A stretch of 64,000 nucleotides of DNA from Gammaproteobacteria bacterium (GCA_021773175.1 JAJFKO010000063.1:36081-100080), one strand, 5' to 3'; shown: positions 16,345-28,739, counted from the stretch's first letter. Notes: a model not told the origin generated them from the sequence alone. Made by a program: numbers and translations.

Positions 16345-18093
16345 TTATCGTAAGTCGTGTGTGTGCCTTGCCATTAAGCTTAATTGACCCGCCACCGCTT
16401 CTTCTATATCGACTGCTGGGATTTTCTCGCCACCAATACAACGACCCAGCAAATCCAATACAGTAGCAGCTAATTGAGAACAGTCATGGTTAATATCCAC
16501 GCCTACAGCATCCCTTAGTTTTGGCCATAAATGTTTTTCAACATCACCATCTTTAACGTTCAAAGCTTCTCGAATACTACTTGCCTCTTCTTGATACTGT
16601 TTGTTGTTATCCACTAGTGAAAGTAACAGTGCATACTTCGTTGCCATCGTTAACTCTGGCTCGGCTAAAAGCTTTTCTAATGCTGTTAACTTCTCTATAG
16701 TTTGTTGAGCTTGTTTTTGTTGAGCAGCTGATGCGCCAATCTGTCCACCACATTCTGCTCGTAGGTCAGCAAAGGCTACTAATACTTTGGCAATATCACT
16801 GAGGAATACATGTTCTGTATATCTTGCAAGTTGTTTCTTATACTTCGGTAAGACTATCTTACCTAGATGATACTTCTCTACTAACTCTGCAAGCGATACA
16901 CATGCTTGTTGTAATAACTGTTTTCTAAGTTCTGTTCTATGCGGAGCGTTAGGCGCAGCTAAACGTTGTTGCTGTTGGCCCATACGAGCTCTATCTGATG
17001 CTTCAAATGGACTTTGACATACTGGCAGCGGTGCTACAAGATAATCAAGATATGATCCTAAACTTGATCCTTTATCGTTTATAAATAACGCTGGTATTAC
17101 ACGCTGCAAAAGTGCTGATAACTTTCCGGCGCCATTTAGTAATTGAAAACAACGCTCATCTCTACGCGCGGCATCAAATAAGATAATATCCACACTAGCA
17201 TCAAACATACGCCGTACATGCTCTTTTCCAACTTCGCTTGAAGGTCTTAATAAATATCGAGCGTCATCTATACTCTGAGCTCTTCCTGCAAATGTTGATC
17301 CTAGGGCTGCTGCTGATAATAAGGTATCGCTTTTGGGCGTATATTCAATCATTAACTCTAATAAATATTCAATAAATTCAGGTAATCCATTTTGATACAG
17401 TTCGAATAGACGCTGTCGTAATTCTACATTTGAGACGTTTACAAGAAATTCTTGCATGAGTAAAGCCACAGCAGCTTTGCTTAATGCTGCAAAATATTTT
17501 GGTTCTCCACCACCAAGAAATCTGCCTCTGGAAGAAGACATTTCATACCAGCGCCATGCTAAATAAATAGGCCAGTTATCACCACCCCACTCATCATAAA
17601 TGCCTGTACGTAAATAATGTTGGTAGCCACGACTACCAAGGCCATCTCCATTATAGAGCTTCTCTTCCGTACGCAGATTAGCGACGACGATGGCTAATAA
17701 CAGTTGTCGATAATCTTTTAAGGCTGCGGTCACGATATCTCTTAATAATTTGTATTCCTTACTATTATCGAGTAGGCCTTGTAATGTTGTTAATAAATGT
17801 TCGCGACTTTCAGATTGAAATATTGGCACCAATAAATCACCCAACAAAAATAAAGGTTGTTTTTGTAGTTCTGGTTCTGGTAGTCCAACGCGAGTCATTG
17901 TGCTGCGAATCAATTCAGGCGTGAGTTGCAAGTGGCTAATAGGATAAGTGTTGCCTCTATAAGTGAACTGTTTTTTCTTTAATAAGTAGGCAGATAAAGC
18001 GCCAATGACTAAGTCTTTGTCCCACTCGCTGACCCGAGTTGTTTCTGAATTAAAGATTCTTGTCATAGTCCTTGAGAAAAAATTACCTTTCAT
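16345..18093 (-). CDS. large hypothetical protein, 582 aa
   Basis: I do not recognise this protein. It has no signal peptide or transmembrane helix and is mostly alpha-helical, Leu/Ala/Arg-rich, without evident repeats or catalytic motifs. The C-terminal third includes a coiled-coil-like segment (QQKQAQQTIEKLTALEKLL, about residue 470). The middle contains an aromatic, glycine-rich patch (EWGGDNWPIYLAWRWYEM, about residues 167-184). It stands alone between the rsmE terminator and a degenerate intergenic region. Its size, solubility and lack of recognisable relatives would fit a lineage-specific or translocated protein, but nothing in the sequence proves this. Confidence 0.65.
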   Translation of the reverse strand: MKGNFFSRTMTRIFNSETTRVSEWDKDLVIGALSAYLLKKKQFTYRGNTYPISHLQLTPELIRSTMTRVGLPEPELQKQPLFLLGDLLVPIFQSESREHLLTTLQGLLDNSKEYKLLRDIVTAALKDYRQLLLAIVVANLRTEEKLYNGDGLGSRGYQHYLRTGIYDEWGGDNWPIYLAWRWYEMSSSRGRFLGGGEPKYFAALSKAAVALLMQEFLVNVSNVELRQRLFELYQNGLPEFIEYLLELMIEYTPKSDTLLSAAALGSTFAGRAQSIDDARYLLRPSSEVGKEHVRRMFDASVDIILFDAARRDERCFQLLNGAGKLSALLQRVIPALFINDKGSSLGSYLDYLVAPLPVCQSPFEASDRARMGQQQQRLAAPNAPHRTELRKQLLQQACVSLAELVEKYHLGKIVLPKYKKQLARYTEHVFLSDIAKVLVAFADLRAECGGQIGASAAQQKQAQQTIEKLTALEKLLAEPELTMATKYALLLSLVDNNKQYQEEASSIREALNVKDGDVEKHLWPKLRDAVGVDINHDCSQLAATVLDLLGRCIGGEKIPAVDIEEAVAGQLSLMARHTHDLR

Positions 18094-18490
18094 TTATCAA
18101 TATCTCTCTTTATTTAACAATTTAAGACTCACTATTCTCATAAGGAATTTTTATGTATGCAGCTAACTGACGATTTATTGAAATATCGGTTGTTGAGCCG
18201 CGAGCAAGCTAGGAGCGGGAGTCGCCATAATATTTTCCTAATGATTATGAAAGGGAAAGCATCATAATATGATATAAAACACGCGTCAAATTCTGTCCAT
18301 TTTAGCGAGAAATATCCCTGGAGATATTTTGATTGCAATATAGCTTAAGCTTTTGAATTTAGGTAAAGAATGTCTTGAGAAGTTATATTTTATGAGTAGT
18401 TTGCTACCAATACCTATTTTGTCAAACACGCTGTGAATATGTCTTTGTACGCTTCGCGCAACCTCCCTATTTGCGAGGGTTTGGCGAAAC
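18094..18490. other. long intergenic region before the ATP synthase operon
   Basis: About 400 bases without a convincing intact gene. It contains a 36-codon plus-strand ORF at 18157-18267 with TAAGGAA upstream, unlike anything I recognise, and the possible minus-strand LuxR remnant described separately. The promoter of the atp operon should lie here or just downstream; I could not identify it with confidence. Confidence 0.4.
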
Positions 18491-18498
18491 ATGAACAT
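18286..18498 (-). pseudogene. possible remnant of a LuxR-type HTH regulator
   Basis: The minus-strand frame reads LANREVARS followed by VQRHIHSVFDKIGIGSK. This resembles the end of a LuxR/GerE helix-turn-helix (NREIA...TV.RHIHSIFDKIGV.SR) from which about nine residues covering the turn and start of the recognition helix appear to be missing. The rest of the frame to 18286 is unrelated. There is no upstream sensor domain, so if real it is a decayed fragment beside atpI. The resemblance is by eye only. Confidence 0.3.
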
Positions 18499-18592
18499 CT
18501 TAGTGATATTACGTATAAAAATCTTGCTCCTGAAAGGCTATCTCTCTATAATCTGGCACTTTATAAAGAATACAGGCCTAAATATATTGCTT

Positions 18593-19000
18593 GTGAAGCA
18601 TAAAAGACAATATGCGCCCATTTTAGCTGCTCGCCGAGCAGCTTCTTTGTATGTGCTATTGCAATTTAGTTTAGCATTAATCATTGCGGTGGTTTTATGG
18701 GGAACTTTAAATGGCCAAGCAGCATTATCGGTCATTTATGCAGCAGTAGCGGTAGCGCTTCCCAGTTTGTATTTTATTAGAAGATTGTATTCAATCTCAA
18801 ATGGTTACAATCCAGAGCGCATAGTGCGGGGTTTGTATGCCGGCGAAGCCGGTAAGTTTGGGTTAAGCATTATCATCATTACGTTGGTTTTGGCTTTAAC
18901 CAAAGTGAACTTGGTAGTTTTTATAACAGCATTTGCTGTATTACATATTATGATAATATTTGCGCCGTTCATTACGGACAGAAAATGCGCAACACAATAA
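18593..19000 (+). CDS. atpI: ATP synthase subunit I (assembly protein)
   Basis: AtpI is a small membrane protein that assists c-ring assembly. The sequence has four hydrophobic helices, beginning with AASLYVLLQFSLALIIAVVLWG and ending IIFAPFITDRK, as in gammaproteobacterial AtpI. It is the first gene of atpIBEFHAGDC. The frame is open back to 18491, which would add 34 unusual residues; a GTG at 18593 gives 135 aa, near the family length, so that start is preferred but not certain. Confidence 0.8.
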   Translation: MKHKRQYAPILAARRAASLYVLLQFSLALIIAVVLWGTLNGQAALSVIYAAVAVALPSLYFIRRLYSISNGYNPERIVRGLYAGEAGKFGLSIIIITLVLALTKVNLVVFITAFAVLHIMIIFAPFITDRKCATQ

Positions 19001-19023
19001 ATGGCAATCTAGGGGTTTTCTAA

Positions 19024-19854
<831 letters not shown>

Positions 19855-19910
19855 TTATTAATGTTAATTACGTTGCTATTGCGAGCTAAATCATAGATTT
19901 TATTTATTAA

Positions 19911-20204
<294 letters not shown>

Positions 20205-20257
20205 GAAGTATTATTACAAAATACTAATGACGCTAAGTTAATTAGGAGATTGCATCT

Positions 20258-20734
20258 GTGAATTTAAATGCAACGTTATTTGGTCAAATGATTACATTTA
20301 CTATTTTTATATGGTTTTGTATGAAATTTGTTTGGCCGTATATCGTCAAAGCGATGGAAGAGCGTGAAACGAAAATCGCTGATGGTTTGGCTGCTGCTGA
20401 ACGTGGTCAGCATGATTTGGAATTAGCGCAACATCGTATTAGCAAACAATTTCGTGAAGCGAAAGTTAAAGCCAGCGATATTATCGTCCAGGCACAACAA
20501 CGTTCTAATCAGATTATTGAGGAAGCACAACAACGTGCGCGCGAAGAAGGTGATCGTTTGATTGCAGTTGCTCATACTGAGATTGAGCAAGAGCGACAAC
20601 GTGCGAAGCAAAAATTGCGACGTGACACAGTTGATCTTGCTATCTACGGAGCTGAAAAAATTCTTGAGCGCGATATTGATGATGCAGCACATGCACAGAT
20701 GTTTGATAAATTAATAGCTGAGATTGATGATTAA
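20258..20734 (+). CDS. atpF: F0F1 ATP synthase subunit b
   Basis: This is the peripheral stalk subunit, 158 aa: one N-terminal transmembrane helix (GQMITFTIFIWFCMKFVWP) followed by a long charged amphipathic helix with Arg/Gln/Glu repeats typical of the b dimer. The start is GTG at 20258, preceded by TTAGGAGATT. Its stop TAATGG overlaps the atpH start, so the two are translationally coupled. Confidence 0.95.
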   Translation: MNLNATLFGQMITFTIFIWFCMKFVWPYIVKAMEERETKIADGLAAAERGQHDLELAQHRISKQFREAKVKASDIIVQAQQRSNQIIEEAQQRAREEGDRLIAVAHTEIEQERQRAKQKLRRDTVDLAIYGAEKILERDIDDAAHAQMFDKLIAEIDD

Positions 20735-21267
20735 TGGAAAAGATTACTGTTGCTAGACCTTATGCAAAAGCTATTTTTAATATAGCGTTAAGCTCGCAAG
20801 AATTAACAGCGTGGTCTGACTACTTGCAGATACTAACGCAGGTGATTATGGATAGTCGTATAGCAACGTTGATTGATCATCCAAGTGTTGCAGTTAATCA
20901 AAAAGTTACATTACTACAAGAAGTCTGCCAAGCAGTGTTGCCAAAAGGCGGAGAGAATGTAATACAAGTATTAGCTGATAATAAACGTTTATTATTGCTA
21001 CCAGAAATCGCCGCTGTATTTGAACACTTACGTCGACAATATGAAAAAACGATTGATGTGAATGTGTTATCGGCAAGTGCATTGAGTGATGAGCAACAAC
21101 AAAAATTACAAACAGTTTTAGAGAAAAAATTACAGCGTAAAGTCGCCTTAAATGTTGAATTACAAAAAGACTTACTGGGCGGTATGGTTATACAAGCAGA
21201 GAGCCTCGTTATTGATGGTTCTGTACAGGGTAAATTACAGCGTTTGCATCACGCGATGTTAGCGTAA
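20734..21267 (+). CDS. atpH: F0F1 ATP synthase subunit delta
   Basis: This stator subunit links F1 alpha to the b stalk. It has 177 aa; the N-terminal ARPYAKAIFNIA and C-terminal KDLLGGMVIQAESLVIDGSVQGKLQRL segments are the conserved delta/OSCP signatures. Its start overlaps the atpF stop. Confidence 0.95.
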   Translation: MEKITVARPYAKAIFNIALSSQELTAWSDYLQILTQVIMDSRIATLIDHPSVAVNQKVTLLQEVCQAVLPKGGENVIQVLADNKRLLLLPEIAAVFEHLRRQYEKTIDVNVLSASALSDEQQQKLQTVLEKKLQRKVALNVELQKDLLGGMVIQAESLVIDGSVQGKLQRLHHAMLA

Positions 21268-21305
21268 ATATTTTTTTGGTTTTTTAAGATTAGGAATGAA
21301 AGCTT

Positions 21306-22871
21306 ATGCAGTTGAATCCTTCAGAAATTAGCGAACTTATTCGCGAGAAGATTGAGAAATTTGAAGTTATTAGTGAAGCGCGTAACGAAGGTACTATTGT
21401 TAATTTACAAGATGGTATTGTGCGTATTCATGGTTTAACCGATGCGATGCAAAATGAAATGTTAGAATTTGATGGTGACGTTTATGGCGTAACGATCAAC
21501 TTAGAACGTGATTCTGTTATTGCCGTAGTCTTGGGTAGCTATGAACATTTAACTGAAGGTTCAAAAGTAAAATGTACTGGCAAAATGTTAGAAGTGCCTG
21601 TTGGTGAAGCTTTGCTTGGTCGTGTTGTTAATACCTTAGGCCAACCCATTGATGGTAATGGCCCGATTACAACAGAACATTCTTCACCGGTTGAAAAAAT
21701 TGCGCCGGGTGTTATTTGGCGACAATCTGTCGATGAACCATTACAAACAGGTCTGAAAGCGATTGATACCATGGTCCCTGTTGGTCGTGGTCAGCGTGAA
21801 TTAATTATTGGTGATCGCCAAACAGGTAAAACGGCTGTTGCTATTGATACCATCATCAATCAAAAGAATACTGGCGTAAAATGTATTTATGTTGCTATTG
21901 GCCAGAAAGCATCATCTGTTGCGACGGTTGTACGTAAGTTAGAAGAGCATGATGCTCTGAAACATACGATTATTGTTGTTTCGGGTGCAGCTGATCCTGC
22001 TGCGATGCAGTATCTTTCTGCCTATGCAGGTTGTGCGATGGGTGAATACTTCCGTGATAAAGGTGAAGATGCTTTAATTATTTATGATGATTTAACCAAG
22101 CAAGCTTGGGCTTATCGACAAATTTCATTATTAGCACGTCGTCCACCTGGTCGTGAAGCTTATCCTGGTGACGTTTTCTATTTGCATTCACGTTTATTAG
22201 AACGTGCTTCACGTGTTAGTGCTGCCTATGTTGAAAAAATTACAGATGGTAAAGTTAAAGGTAAAACAGGCTCACTGACTGCATTACCAATTATTGAAAC
22301 GCAAGCGGGAGACGTCTCTGCTTTTGTACCTACCAACGTGATTTCGATTACCGATGGACAAATCTATTTAGAAACTGATTTATTCAACTCCGGCATTCGT
22401 CCAGCAGTTAATGCTGGTTTATCTGTATCGCGGGTTGGTGGTGCTGCTCAAACCAAGATTGTGAAGAAGCTGGTTGGTGGTATTCGTATTGCGCTGGCGC
22501 AATATCGTGAATTAGCCGCGTTTGCACAGTTTGCTTCAGATCTTGATGAAGCAACGCGTAAACAATTAGAACGTGGTCAGCGCGTGACTGAAATTCTAAA
22601 ACAAAAACAATATATGCCAATGAGCATCGCAGAAATGTCTATTAGTCTTTACGCTGCGCAAAAAGGCTTTTTAGATGATGTTGAATTAACACGCGTGGTT
22701 GGTTTTGAAGATGAATTATTACAATTTGCGCGTAGTAAATATGCTGCGTTTATGGCGGAAGTCAATGAGCATTGTAAATATGGCGAAGATATTGAGAAAC
22801 AATTAAAAGCTCTCGTTGAAGATTTTAAACAAAATCATTGGCAGCATTTAAGTACCGATGAAGATAAATAG
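21306..22871 (+). CDS. atpA: F0F1 ATP synthase subunit alpha
   Basis: This is the non-catalytic nucleotide-binding subunit of F1. It has 521 aa, with P-loop GDRQTGKTA (about residues 171-179), the segment [19 protein letters not shown] and the conserved arginine region [20 protein letters not shown] near residue 360. An AGGAATGAAAGCTT stretch provides the ribosome binding site. It matches the gammaproteobacterial length and order. Confidence 0.98.
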   Translation: MQLNPSEISELIREKIEKFEVISEARNEGTIVNLQDGIVRIHGLTDAMQNEMLEFDGDVYGVTINLERDSVIAVVLGSYEHLTEGSKVKCTGKMLEVPVGEALLGRVVNTLGQPIDGNGPITTEHSSPVEKIAPGVIWRQSVDEPLQTGLKAIDTMVPVGRGQRELIIGDRQTGKTAVAIDTIINQKNTGVKCIYVAIGQKASSVATVVRKLEEHDALKHTIIVVSGAADPAAMQYLSAYAGCAMGEYFRDKGEDALIIYDDLTKQAWAYRQISLLARRPPGREAYPGDVFYLHSRLLERASRVSAAYVEKITDGKVKGKTGSLTALPIIETQAGDVSAFVPTNVISITDGQIYLETDLFNSGIRPAVNAGLSVSRVGGAAQTKIVKKLVGGIRIALAQYRELAAFAQFASDLDEATRKQLERGQRVTEILKQKQYMPMSIAEMSISLYAAQKGFLDDVELTRVVGFEDELLQFARSKYAAFMAEVNEHCKYGEDIEKQLKALVEDFKQNHWQHLSTDEDK

Positions 22872-22881
22872 TTGAGTTATT

Positions 22882-23745
22882 ATGGCATTTGCACGAGAAA
22901 TTCGAACTAAAATTACTTCGATTAAAAAAACGCAAAAGATCACCAAAGCAATGGAAATGGTAGCTGCGAGTAAAATGCGTAAAACTCAAGATCGCATGTT
23001 ATTGTCGCGCCCCTACTCCGATAAAATGTATCAAGTGATTGGTCATTTAGCACGAAGTCATTCTGAATATACTCATCCTTTTTTAATTTCACGTGAAATT
23101 AAACGCGTGGGTTATATTATTGTGAGTACCGACCGCGGTCTTTGCGGCCCTTTAAATAATAGTTTATTTAAGACAATTCTTTTAGAAATGCGCGATTGGC
23201 AAAAGCGAGAAATTGATGTTGATTTGAGTATTTTCGGTAAGAAAGGTCAAGGCTTTTTTAAACGTTTTAGCGGCAAAATTTTAGCTTGTGCTGATCATTT
23301 AGGTGATGCACCAGACATTAGTGATTTACGCGGCGTGGTTGATGTCATGTTAGAAGCTTTTACTAATGGTACGATTGATGCTTTATATATAGGTTCTAAT
23401 CGCTTTATTAACACGATGGTACAAAAACCCATTATTAAGCAATTATTGCCACTACCTGTTAAAGCAGAAGAAGATAATCTTGATTATCATTGGGATTATA
23501 TTTACGAGCCTGATGCTAAACAATTGTTAGATTATATTTTAGAGCGCTATATTAAGTCACAAGTTTATCAAGCCGTTGTTGAAAATATTGCAGCTGAACA
23601 AGCATCAAAAATGGTTGCAATGAAGAGCGCATCTGAAAATGCTGGCGAATTGATTGATGATTTGCAGCTTGCCTATAACAAAGCACGACAAGCAGCGATT
23701 ACCAAAGAACTTGCAGAAATTGTTTCAGGAGCTGCCGCAGTTTAA
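22882..23745 (+). CDS. atpG: F0F1 ATP synthase subunit gamma
   Basis: This is the central rotor shaft, 287 aa. The conserved N-terminal helix ([28 protein letters not shown]) and the C-terminal helix ([20 protein letters not shown] variant) that insert into the F1 core are both present, with [10 protein letters not shown] in the middle. It starts 10 bases after atpA. Confidence 0.97.
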   Translation: MAFAREIRTKITSIKKTQKITKAMEMVAASKMRKTQDRMLLSRPYSDKMYQVIGHLARSHSEYTHPFLISREIKRVGYIIVSTDRGLCGPLNNSLFKTILLEMRDWQKREIDVDLSIFGKKGQGFFKRFSGKILACADHLGDAPDISDLRGVVDVMLEAFTNGTIDALYIGSNRFINTMVQKPIIKQLLPLPVKAEEDNLDYHWDYIYEPDAKQLLDYILERYIKSQVYQAVVENIAAEQASKMVAMKSASENAGELIDDLQLAYNKARQAAITKELAEIVSGAAAV

Positions 23746-23754
23746 TTTTAGTAG

Positions 23755-23783
23755 GATTACTATTAAATTTTTTAGTAGTAGTC
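23755..23783 (+). other. intra-operon hairpin between atpG and atpD
   Basis: GATTACTATTAA (23755-23766) pairs with TTAGTAGTAGTC (23772-23783) over 12 positions, two of them G-U, with a 5-base loop. It is followed by no U-tract, so it is more likely an mRNA stability or processing element than a terminator. Confidence 0.4.
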
Positions 23784-23810
23784 ATGGTTTTTATCTTAGA
23801 GGACGAATGA

Positions 23811-25187
<1,377 letters not shown>

Positions 25188-25198
25188 TTAATTCAATA

Positions 25199-25221
25199 AA
25201 AGGGGCTGTGTAAGCCCCTTT
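25199..25221 (+). terminator. hairpin between atpD and atpC (possible attenuator)
   Basis: AAAGGGGCT (25199-25207) and AGCCCCTTT (25213-25221) form a perfect 9-bp GC-rich stem with a 5-base loop. The downstream sequence TGCTCTCTT is moderately U-rich. It sits inside the operon, so it may partially terminate transcription or protect the upstream mRNA, lowering epsilon relative to beta. Confidence 0.55.
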
Positions 25222-25244
25222 GCTCTCTTAGGAGATTAAGTATT

Positions 25245-25676
25245 ATGGCTCTCACAATTCGTTTAGAAATCGTTAGTGCAGAAGCAGAAATTTTTTCCGG
25301 CATGGTTAACAGTGTTGCGGCAACGGGTTCAGAAGGTGAATTAGAAATTATTTTTGGACATTCACAATTATTGACGCGTTTAAAGCCTGGTAATATCCGT
25401 GCTGAATTAGCCAATGGCGAAGAAATGGTACTGTATGTTAATGGTGGTATTTTAGAAATACAGCCGGATATCGTTTCTATTTTAGCGGATACAGCAATTC
25501 GTGCTGAAGATTTAGATGAAGACGCTGCTCTTGATGCTAAACGCAAAGCTGAAGCCTTATTAGAAGATAAGCATCAGGGCGAGGTGGAATATTCTGATGC
25601 TTTAGCTGCGTTGTCCGAAGCAGCTGCGCAATTACAAGCAATCCGAAAATTACGCAAAAAAGTTCATATAGGCTAA
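25245..25676 (+). CDS. atpC: F0F1 ATP synthase subunit epsilon
   Basis: This is the rotor and regulatory subunit of F1, 143 aa. The N-terminal beta sandwich (LRLEIVSAEAEIFSGMVNSVAATGSEGELEI) and C-terminal helical hairpin are in place. TTAGGAGATT precedes the ATG. It is the last gene of the atp operon; the next gene is rpoH. Confidence 0.96.
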   Translation: MALTIRLEIVSAEAEIFSGMVNSVAATGSEGELEIIFGHSQLLTRLKPGNIRAELANGEEMVLYVNGGILEIQPDIVSILADTAIRAEDLDEDAALDAKRKAEALLEDKHQGEVEYSDALAALSEAAAQLQAIRKLRKKVHIG

Positions 25677-25726
25677 ATGCTAGATGTGATTTATATCAAG
25701 ACTATCAATATTTTGATCAGTTTTAA

Positions 25727-25753
25727 TTAGCACTCTTAAGTAAAGAGTGCTAA
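25727..25753. promoter_or_regulatory. CIRCE element (HrcA operator) upstream of rpoH
   Basis: The sequence is exactly TTAGCACTC-N9-GAGTGCTAA, the full CIRCE consensus bound by the heat-shock repressor HrcA. It lies in the 240-bp gap between atpC and rpoH, 162 bases before the rpoH start. A TGC-TAATAT extended -10-like sequence overlaps its right arm (25748-25756), a position suitable for repression. The hairpin could also help end atp transcripts, but no U-tract follows. The match is direct; HrcA control of rpoH is inference. Confidence 0.85.
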
Positions 25754-25914
25754 TATTAGAAAGATTAAAAAGCGAACAAATTTTAACTAATTTAATATTT
25801 TGAACTTTATTCTCTATTTGAGTGGTTTTTAACTTGTAAGCTTTTGTTTATATTGTGTTTTATGTTAATTGCGACCTGGTTTTAAGGTTTAGCAAGCAGG
25901 ATGAGGTAAAAGTC

Positions 25915-26781
25915 ATGAATCAACTCTCACTTATTGATCATGCCGTTCCACTAGGTAATCTAGAAACTTACACTTATTGGGCGAATAAAATTCCTATGCT
26001 GTCCGAGCAGGAAGAGAAAGATTTAGCTTTACGTTGGTATGAGCAAGGTGATCTTGAAGCCGCTCGCAGATTAACTCTATCGCATTTACGTTTCGTTGTG
26101 CGTGTCGCACGTAATTATCTTGGTTATGGCTTAGCTTTGGGTGATTTAATCCAAGAAGGCAATATTGGCTTGATGAAAGCGATCAAACGTTTTAATCCAC
26201 ATGTTGGGGTGCGTCTTGTTTCTTTCGCTGTGCATTGGATTAAAGCTGAAATGCATGAGTTCATTTTAAAGAATTGGCGGATTGTTAAAGTTGCAACAAC
26301 CAAAGCGCAACGTAAATTATTCTTTAATTTACGTAGTATGAAAAAACGTTTGGGTTGGTTTAGCAAAGAAGAAGTTGAAGGTGTTGCTCAAGATTTAGGA
26401 GTCAGCACAAAAGATGTTTTGGAAATGGAATCACGTCTTAATGCTCATGATGCAGCCTTTGATGGCTATGCAACAGACGGTGATGATGATAGTGGTGCAA
26501 TGCAGTTTGCTCCAGTACATTATCTCGAAGATCACACTATGGATCCCTCTTGTCTACTCGAGCAATCAAGTTCTGCAGAAGTAGGTAATCAAAATCTTTA
26601 TAGCGCAATGCAAGATTTAGATGCTCGTAGTCGTGATATTTTAGCTAGACGCTGGCTCGCTGAAGACAAAGCAACATTGCATGAGCTTGCTGCTGAATAT
26701 AATGTTTCTGCAGAACGTATTCGTCAGCTAGAAAAAAATGCGATGAAAAAACTGAAAGAAGCAATGGCTGAAGCGGCTTAA
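25915..26781 (+). CDS. rpoH: RNA polymerase sigma-32 (heat-shock sigma factor)
   Basis: RpoH directs transcription of chaperone and protease genes. The start is placed at ATG 25915, preceded by GAGGT; this gives 288 aa, near the usual 284, and the familiar N terminus ([23 protein letters not shown]). An upstream in-frame start at 25855 is less likely. Region 2 ([35 protein letters not shown]), the sigma-32-specific RpoH box (QRKLFFNLR) and region 4 ([27 protein letters not shown]) are all present. A perfect CIRCE element lies upstream. Confidence 0.97.
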   Translation: MNQLSLIDHAVPLGNLETYTYWANKIPMLSEQEEKDLALRWYEQGDLEAARRLTLSHLRFVVRVARNYLGYGLALGDLIQEGNIGLMKAIKRFNPHVGVRLVSFAVHWIKAEMHEFILKNWRIVKVATTKAQRKLFFNLRSMKKRLGWFSKEEVEGVAQDLGVSTKDVLEMESRLNAHDAAFDGYATDGDDDSGAMQFAPVHYLEDHTMDPSCLLEQSSSAEVGNQNLYSAMQDLDARSRDILARRWLAEDKATLHELAAEYNVSAERIRQLEKNAMKKLKEAMAEAA

Positions 26782-26937
26782 AAGTCTTAATTATCAGAAT
26801 TTAAAAACAGGATGTTTTGTTAGTGACATAGAGTTGTGGCTGGGTGTCAGCATGGAATACACTATGCACGAATTGATTAATAAATAGAGCTTTGCTTATA
26901 TTAAGAGTAAATAATTGAATCTCAAGTCGAGTAAAGT

Positions 26938-28113
26938 ATGTTTTTTGAAGAAAAAAATATATATAAGGTTGAGGTTGTAGCCAGAATTGACGCGCTCGCT
27001 GATAAGGGTTTTGTTAGTGGCGCTGTTGTTAAAGCTTGTAGTAATCATCAAGGACCTTATTTAAATAATTTACCTCTTAGTATTCAATTGATTTATAAGT
27101 TAAGGGGTGTGATTAAATCAATAGATGAGTCTAATGCAATATATTCAGCACGTAATGATAGGCTCCTGTGGCTAGAAGAAAATAGATCCGCAATTATCGT
27201 TTGCTGTAAAGATACAATATTTACACTCCAGGACTTTTTAAATCTCCGTTCTCCTCCTTCAGGAATAGATAGCTATCTAATAAAGAAGATGGCCAAGTTT
27301 TATCCTGACAAGTCTCTTGCTGAGTGCATCATAACAGATAAAAGAATGATCAGAGTTCTTAAGTCAGGCGTGAAACCCGATGACGATGAACTCTCCTTTT
27401 GTGTAATTCCTAATATTAATTCGAAAGAAGATTTCGAAAGCTTACAGTCTCTAATCGATGATGAGCAAAGACTTAGGCTAGTAATGCAATGTTATTTTTT
27501 AGTAGAAACTGAGTATGTTGATAGACGCTTTTGCAAACTTGCGTTTATTGAAGATGCTATTCTCAAAAAAGTAAAAAGTCTTGAGCCATTTATCAGAAAA
27601 CACGTATCTATTAGAGGAGTAACACTGGAAAACTTTGCTAAGTTATCAGATAAGCAGATTAAACGCTTCAATAATTTCGCGGAGATACTAGAGACACTAG
27701 AGACAGAAAGCTGCCGTGTCGCAAACAAAGCTGATTTTGATTTGCTAAGAAATTACGATAAAGATGATTTTGGTGAACGATTGAATTTAGCAAAACAACA
27801 TTATTTACTAAATTATATTAGCCTAAAAGATTGGTTGGAATATGATCTACCGATACTTAAGAATATTACAGCAAGATTAAAAGAGTTTAGTCACTGGTTT
27901 TGGGTTGAGAGTGAAAAGGAACTTAATCTTTCTGACGATGAGAGCGTTATAGATCAATTTGGTGACGAAAGTGGTCGTATTTTAGAGCAACTTGGGGACC
28001 TAAAATCTACATCTCTTAAAAATAAGCAAATTAATGAAACTTTAATGGCTGAGCTTAGAGGTAAACTTCAAAGGCTTATATACGAAAAAAATCGAGATAG
28101 GCCTAAGCTTTAA
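26938..28113 (+). CDS. hypothetical protein, 391 aa
   Basis: I do not recognise this soluble protein. It has no signal peptide or membrane helix and is predicted to be mainly helical, with a charged, coiled-coil-like C terminus (about residues 320-391, rich in Glu, Lys and Leu). Codon use looks more AT-rich and less biased than in the atp genes just upstream, which suggests an accessory or recently acquired gene. The ribosome binding site is weak. It borders the duplicated MFS/helicase block. A host-directed effector is one possibility, but no motif supports it. Confidence 0.6.
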   Translation: MFFEEKNIYKVEVVARIDALADKGFVSGAVVKACSNHQGPYLNNLPLSIQLIYKLRGVIKSIDESNAIYSARNDRLLWLEENRSAIIVCCKDTIFTLQDFLNLRSPPSGIDSYLIKKMAKFYPDKSLAECIITDKRMIRVLKSGVKPDDDELSFCVIPNINSKEDFESLQSLIDDEQRLRLVMQCYFLVETEYVDRRFCKLAFIEDAILKKVKSLEPFIRKHVSIRGVTLENFAKLSDKQIKRFNNFAEILETLETESCRVANKADFDLLRNYDKDDFGERLNLAKQHYLLNYISLKDWLEYDLPILKNITARLKEFSHWFWVESEKELNLSDDESVIDQFGDESGRILEQLGDLKSTSLKNKQINETLMAELRGKLQRLIYEKNRDRPKL

Positions 28114-28208
28114 AATTTAAATCTTTAGAAAACTAAGTAAATCTTAAAATTTTAAATTATAAAATACTCTTTTTAATAAACTTAGTTTCCTAGAATCTAC
28201 CGGCATAG

Positions 28209-28718
28209 CTAATTTCTCATTATAAATAATGCTATTAGCATAATAACGGCGCTGAATAAGAGGTATTCTGCTAATAAATTTGGCATCGATAGATGGTGTT
28301 GTAAGGCAATTAAAAGACCTGGACTCAATCCACCAAATATAGCAGCTCCCAGGTTATAACTAACTGATACACCTGTATAGCGCGTAGCTGTTGGAAAACT
28401 TTTTATTAGAAATGCAGCGATTGGGCCATCAACTGCAGCGACAATAATTGCTAATAATGTTGCTGCAATGAACCAGTAAGCCAAGTGGGATTGTTGCAAT
28501 AATTGTAAAGCTGGAAAGATACCAGTAATCATAAGGAAACCAGCAATCACAAACGTTTTTATTTGGCCTAGGTAATCTGATAAAGCACCCTAACAGATAG
28601 CAAAGCATGCTTCAGTTAATGCTACATAAGTAGAAATTTGCAAAGCATTTTTTTTATGCATGCCTAAATGCGTTTGCAAATAAGAAGGTAAATAAATTTC
28701 AACAACAATTATAGCAAT
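28209..28718 (-). pseudogene. truncated duplicate of an MHS-family MFS transporter gene
   Basis: This segment is nearly identical, without visible indels, to the C-terminal part of the intact transporter gene at 32397-33707 (constant offset of 4203 bases, similarity ending sharply at 28718 = 32921). A TGG tryptophan codon of the intact gene is TAG here (near 28591), and the N-terminal two thirds are absent. It is therefore a dead duplicate in direct orientation with its parent. Confidence 0.85.
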
Positions 28719-28739
28719 GTCCGATTAGATTTTGTAGCT

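Noticed and set aside
25705..25718. ATCAA-N4-TTGAT palindrome upstream of rpoH
   Set aside because: The half sites are in the opposite order to an FNR box, so it is not counted as one.
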